Shown one piece after another: positions 23,717 to 26,015 of a DNA stretch of 26,015 nt (position 1 is the first letter of the stretch; the number at the start of each line of letters is the position of its first letter). This stretch comes from a virus. Below the pieces are notes generated by a model, which saw only the letters and a program-made list of their open reading frames with translations, was not told where the DNA came from and ran no database searches. The position numbers were made by a program, and so were the translations under genes. The stretch is taken from IMG/VR virus record IMGVR_UViG_3300010883_000381, positions 1 to 26,015 of that record. The stretch is one strand, 5' to 3'.

Positions 23717-26015
23717 CAATAACCCTGCGCCGTGGATCCGAAGAACCTGGTCGATGAACGATCCTCGTCATAGGTGAAGATCCAGGTGCCGCCCTCGAAG
23801 AAGCTCGAGGGGCCGATTTCCAGATCCAAGGCACCCTGGTCCCCGTATGAGGTGTAGGTAACCGACCATGCCCTGCCCGATGCGGACTCTCCGACGGAGA
23901 GGGAAACCAGCACCCGATTGGCTGTGATCTCCTCCCGTTGCCTCTGGATCTCGGCATCAGTGGAGTAACCCTCCGAACGGATGGTATCGTCGTCACTCAA
24001 CCCGGGGATCACGAAGCCAGCAGATCCGATGATCCACGCCTGGCCCGGGGTGGATCCCAGAAGATGTGGAGATCCCTGAGAGAGCTCCACGGGAGCATCA
24101 TCCGACCACACACCCGTGTAGTTGCCGGACTCGACCCCTCCCCCGTCGGTGGTGGCATGTGCAAGGGGCGCCTTCAGGAGGTAGACCTGTGCCTGATTTG
24201 TGGACCATGCATCAATGGGGGTCTGGTCGGAGAACTGGTCGGAGGGGAGGATCTCCCGAACAACCTGAGACGCGTCAGAGAGGGCCATCTTGGTGAGGGG
24301 GAGGATGACATAGGACACGGACGAGGAAGCATCTATGGCCTGTACAACATCGGAATGTCGGATGGGGTCTCCGATTCCGAGCCCCCCGAACAGGTTCGTC
24401 AGCATGGTCCTGATGGAGGCATCCGCCTCCGAGGCTGATGCCCCCCGGTTCACCACCACGGTGCCTGTGATGTCCACAGCGACCGGAACGGCCTCCTTGG
24501 CCAAGAGATCCGCTGACAGATGCTTGTTCTCGTCGATGTCGGTCTGCGTCACGGACACGGCGAGGTTCGTGGTGTACTCCACGGTGAAGTTCTCGTCGTG
24601 CTGATACGAAATGAGGACGGTGTCCCCATCGGAGATCCTGCCCCCCTCGATGCGCTGGATGCCGAGAGCGGATGTCTGATCCCCTTCGATGATGGTGTAG
24701 TCGGAATCCACAGAAGGGTCATAGGGTCCCCTGTATTCGACTTCACCATCGCTTGATTTGACAGTGAGGGTCAGACCGATGGCCCCGAGGTTGGCGATAT
24801 ACTCCGCGTACTCGCCGATCATCACGTGGGACTCATCCGTCACGGTGATGAGATCCCCAGAGGGGACGACCAGGGTCGCGTCGACGTCGAGGGGCTCCGA
24901 CACCTGGATATAGGCCCCCGCTGAACTGGAGCGACCATATGTCAGGGGGGAACTCGGACGGACGAGCGTCCACACCTTCGCATCAAGTGTGCCAGCAACG
25001 GTGCCTTTGATTCCCGCCACGGAGGTCACGGGCTGCCGCTCGAGGGTGTACTGCGTACCCGTCCTGTACCTGTAGTCCCCGAGGACGACATCCCCGAAGT
25101 CGAGGTCAGGTTGATCCACCTTCGAGGAGAGGCGGATGGTGTTGTATCCAGTGATCTTGGCATCTGTCAGATCGAAGTATTCCCCCGTGCTGGCATTCCG
25201 GATGCCGAACTTCGGGGTCTCCTTGTTGAGAACCTCGATGATCGGGTTGGAGGGCGTCAGATCGTCGTCCAATGCTACGAACTCGAACATGTCCGGTGTG
25301 GAGGTGAGCTCAAACTGAATGTCCCTGGCAATCTCGAAGGTAAACGAGAACGTATCGGTGACCTGTGCCTCGGAGGCACCCCGCACCCACACATCAACCT
25401 TGCCTCCCCGGTGTACACCTCCCTCATCCATATCCCTCTGCATCAGGGGGTCGCCGGATGCCACCACCTTGATCTGATCCACACCAGGGACCATGGCGGC
25501 GCTCTGGAACACCCCTCTGTAGGTTCCGGTATCCACGGAAGCCAGTCGCCTGTGGGCGCGGATGGCGAGCTCCTGATTGCTCTCCGAATCCTTCCCGCCG
25601 AATGTGGCCTCATCGTTCCGGACATTGACCCCAGACATGTCAGACCTGCCGATCCTTCCAGATCCCTGATTCCCCCCCGCCCCTGGAGTGGCAGCTCGGA
25701 TCCCTACGGTTACGGAATACTCACCCTTCGAGGGGTTGTAGTAGCTGGCGGCGTTGTCTGCTGGAATGGAAACCGCAGACACGGTCCTGAACACGACGGA
25801 TGCGCCCATGACCCTGGTGCCGAGGGGGATGCTTATAGAAACAGTCGGGAGAGATTTCAGATAGAAGGTGACTTCCCCCCGGGCTGAAGCTCCACTGGAT
25901 CGAACCACTCCGAAGTTGCTTGCGAGCTTGTCGAACTGCACGTTGATGAGCTGCTGCACACCGGAAGCGGGATTCATGAACAGAGCCTCCGCAACACCCT
26001 GCTTGTAGGGAGAGG
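23716..26015 (-). CDS. Baseplate J-like protein (P2 gpJ / T4 gp6 family), probably 5'-truncated by the window
   Basis: Counting from ATG 25977 (753 residues), residues 127-135 (GGKDSESNQ), VPGV at 163-166 and GKVDVWV at 192-198 match the Baseplate_J core, which forms the wedge ring around the tail tube. The frame stays open upstream to the window edge, and the extra codons read SPYKQGVAEALF, merging smoothly into MNPASGVQQLINVQFDKLAS. That segment is the 'LDxLAxxxGvxR' region, which normally lies about 80-120 residues into the family. I therefore think the true start is outside the window. The alternative is ATG 25977, which has GGAGG eight bases upstream and would overlap an upstream frame ending in TGA (ATGA). 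The C-terminal two thirds are beta-rich extra domains. The next gene starts inside its stop codon, implying coupled translation. Confidence 0.9.
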   Translation of the reverse strand, partial: SPYKQGVAEALFMNPASGVQQLINVQFDKLASNFGVVRSSGASARGEVTFYLKSLPTVSISIPLGTRVMGASVVFRTVSAVSIPADNAASYYNPSKGEYSVTVGIRAATPGAGGNQGSGRIGRSDMSGVNVRNDEATFGGKDSESNQELAIRAHRRLASVDTGTYRGVFQSAAMVPGVDQIKVVASGDPLMQRDMDEGGVHRGGKVDVWVRGASEAQVTDTFSFTFEIARDIQFELTSTPDMFEFVALDDDLTPSNPIIEVLNKETPKFGIRNASTGEYFDLTDAKITGYNTIRLSSKVDQPDLDFGDVVLGDYRYRTGTQYTLERQPVTSVAGIKGTVAGTLDAKVWTLVRPSSPLTYGRSSSAGAYIQVSEPLDVDATLVVPSGDLITVTDESHVMIGEYAEYIANLGAIGLTLTVKSSDGEVEYRGPYDPSVDSDYTIIEGDQTSALGIQRIEGGRISDGDTVLISYQHDENFTVEYTTNLAVSVTQTDIDENKHLSADLLAKEAVPVAVDITGTVVVNRGASASEADASIRTMLTNLFGGLGIGDPIRHSDVVQAIDASSSVSYVILPLTKMALSDASQVVREILPSDQFSDQTPIDAWSTNQAQVYLLKAPLAHATTDGGGVESGNYTGVWSDDAPVELSQGSPHLLGSTPGQAWIIGSAGFVIPGLSDDDTIRSEGYSTDAEIQRQREEITANRVLVSLSVGESASGRAWSVTYTSYGDQGALDLEIGPSSFFEGGTWIFTYDEDRSSTRFFGSTAQGY

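Noticed and set aside
23717-23719. TTG as the start of the gpI-position gene
   Set aside because: It would leave only three bases between AGGG and the start. The ATG at 23716 has six-base spacing and a TGATG overlap with the J stop.
1-26015. An extracellular contractile injection system rather than a phage
   Set aside because: A J-like protein occurs in both, but the giant modular fibres and J-I-H order fit a phage tail better. No AAA+ ATPase, effector or spike gene is visible, and the window does not include genes that would settle it.

Overview
The window is a single-direction block of very large virion (tail/baseplate/fibre) genes of a tailed double-stranded DNA virus, either a phage or a prophage. 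GC content is roughly 60% by eye. All eight credible genes lie on the minus strand, so transcription runs from position 26015 towards 1. They are tightly packed: gaps are -1, 1, 11, 12, 54, 64 and 82 bases, and most starts have a clear Shine-Dalgarno sequence. I see no tRNA, rRNA, integrase, insertion sequence, CRISPR array or convincing terminator. The host cannot be read from the sequence. A baseplate J-like protein points to a contractile (myovirus-like) tail, and several fibre motifs resemble those I know from marine phages.

Layout in transcription order. (1) 26015-23716: baseplate J (P2 gpJ / T4 gp6-like), probably continuing past the right edge. (2) 23716-22217: a 499-residue protein in the position of P2 gpI, with three HxH pairs. 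(3) 22152-15751: a 2133-residue fibre with an Ig-like N-terminus, a pectin-lyase-like beta-helix, fibre repeats, a His-x-His shaft and a long C-terminal tip. (4) 15738-10549: a 1729-residue protein with a Gly/Pro/Tyr-rich head, Ig-like domains and LamG-like lectin modules. (5) 10466-9825: a small 213-residue structural protein. (6) 9813-6337: a 1158-residue protein with an N-terminal motif typical of baseplate/fibre proteins. (7) 6335-2565: a 1256-residue protein with an embedded cupredoxin-like domain that keeps His, Cys, His and Met ligands. (8) 2510-1: an unrecognised structural protein of at least 836 residues that runs off the left edge.

The order J, gpI-position protein, fibre matches the J-I-H order of P2-like tail clusters, but it is expanded with several giant accessory proteins. 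Together they probably form the baseplate rim and an elaborate adhesion apparatus. The most interesting thread is metal binding in three separate proteins: the cupredoxin-like site, eight HxH pairs in the fibre, and a triple HxH cluster in the gpI-position protein. Smaller oddities are an 18-base palindrome just ahead of a strong internal Shine-Dalgarno/ATG, a 16-base palindrome between two genes, and an unusually high number of GGATCC sites.
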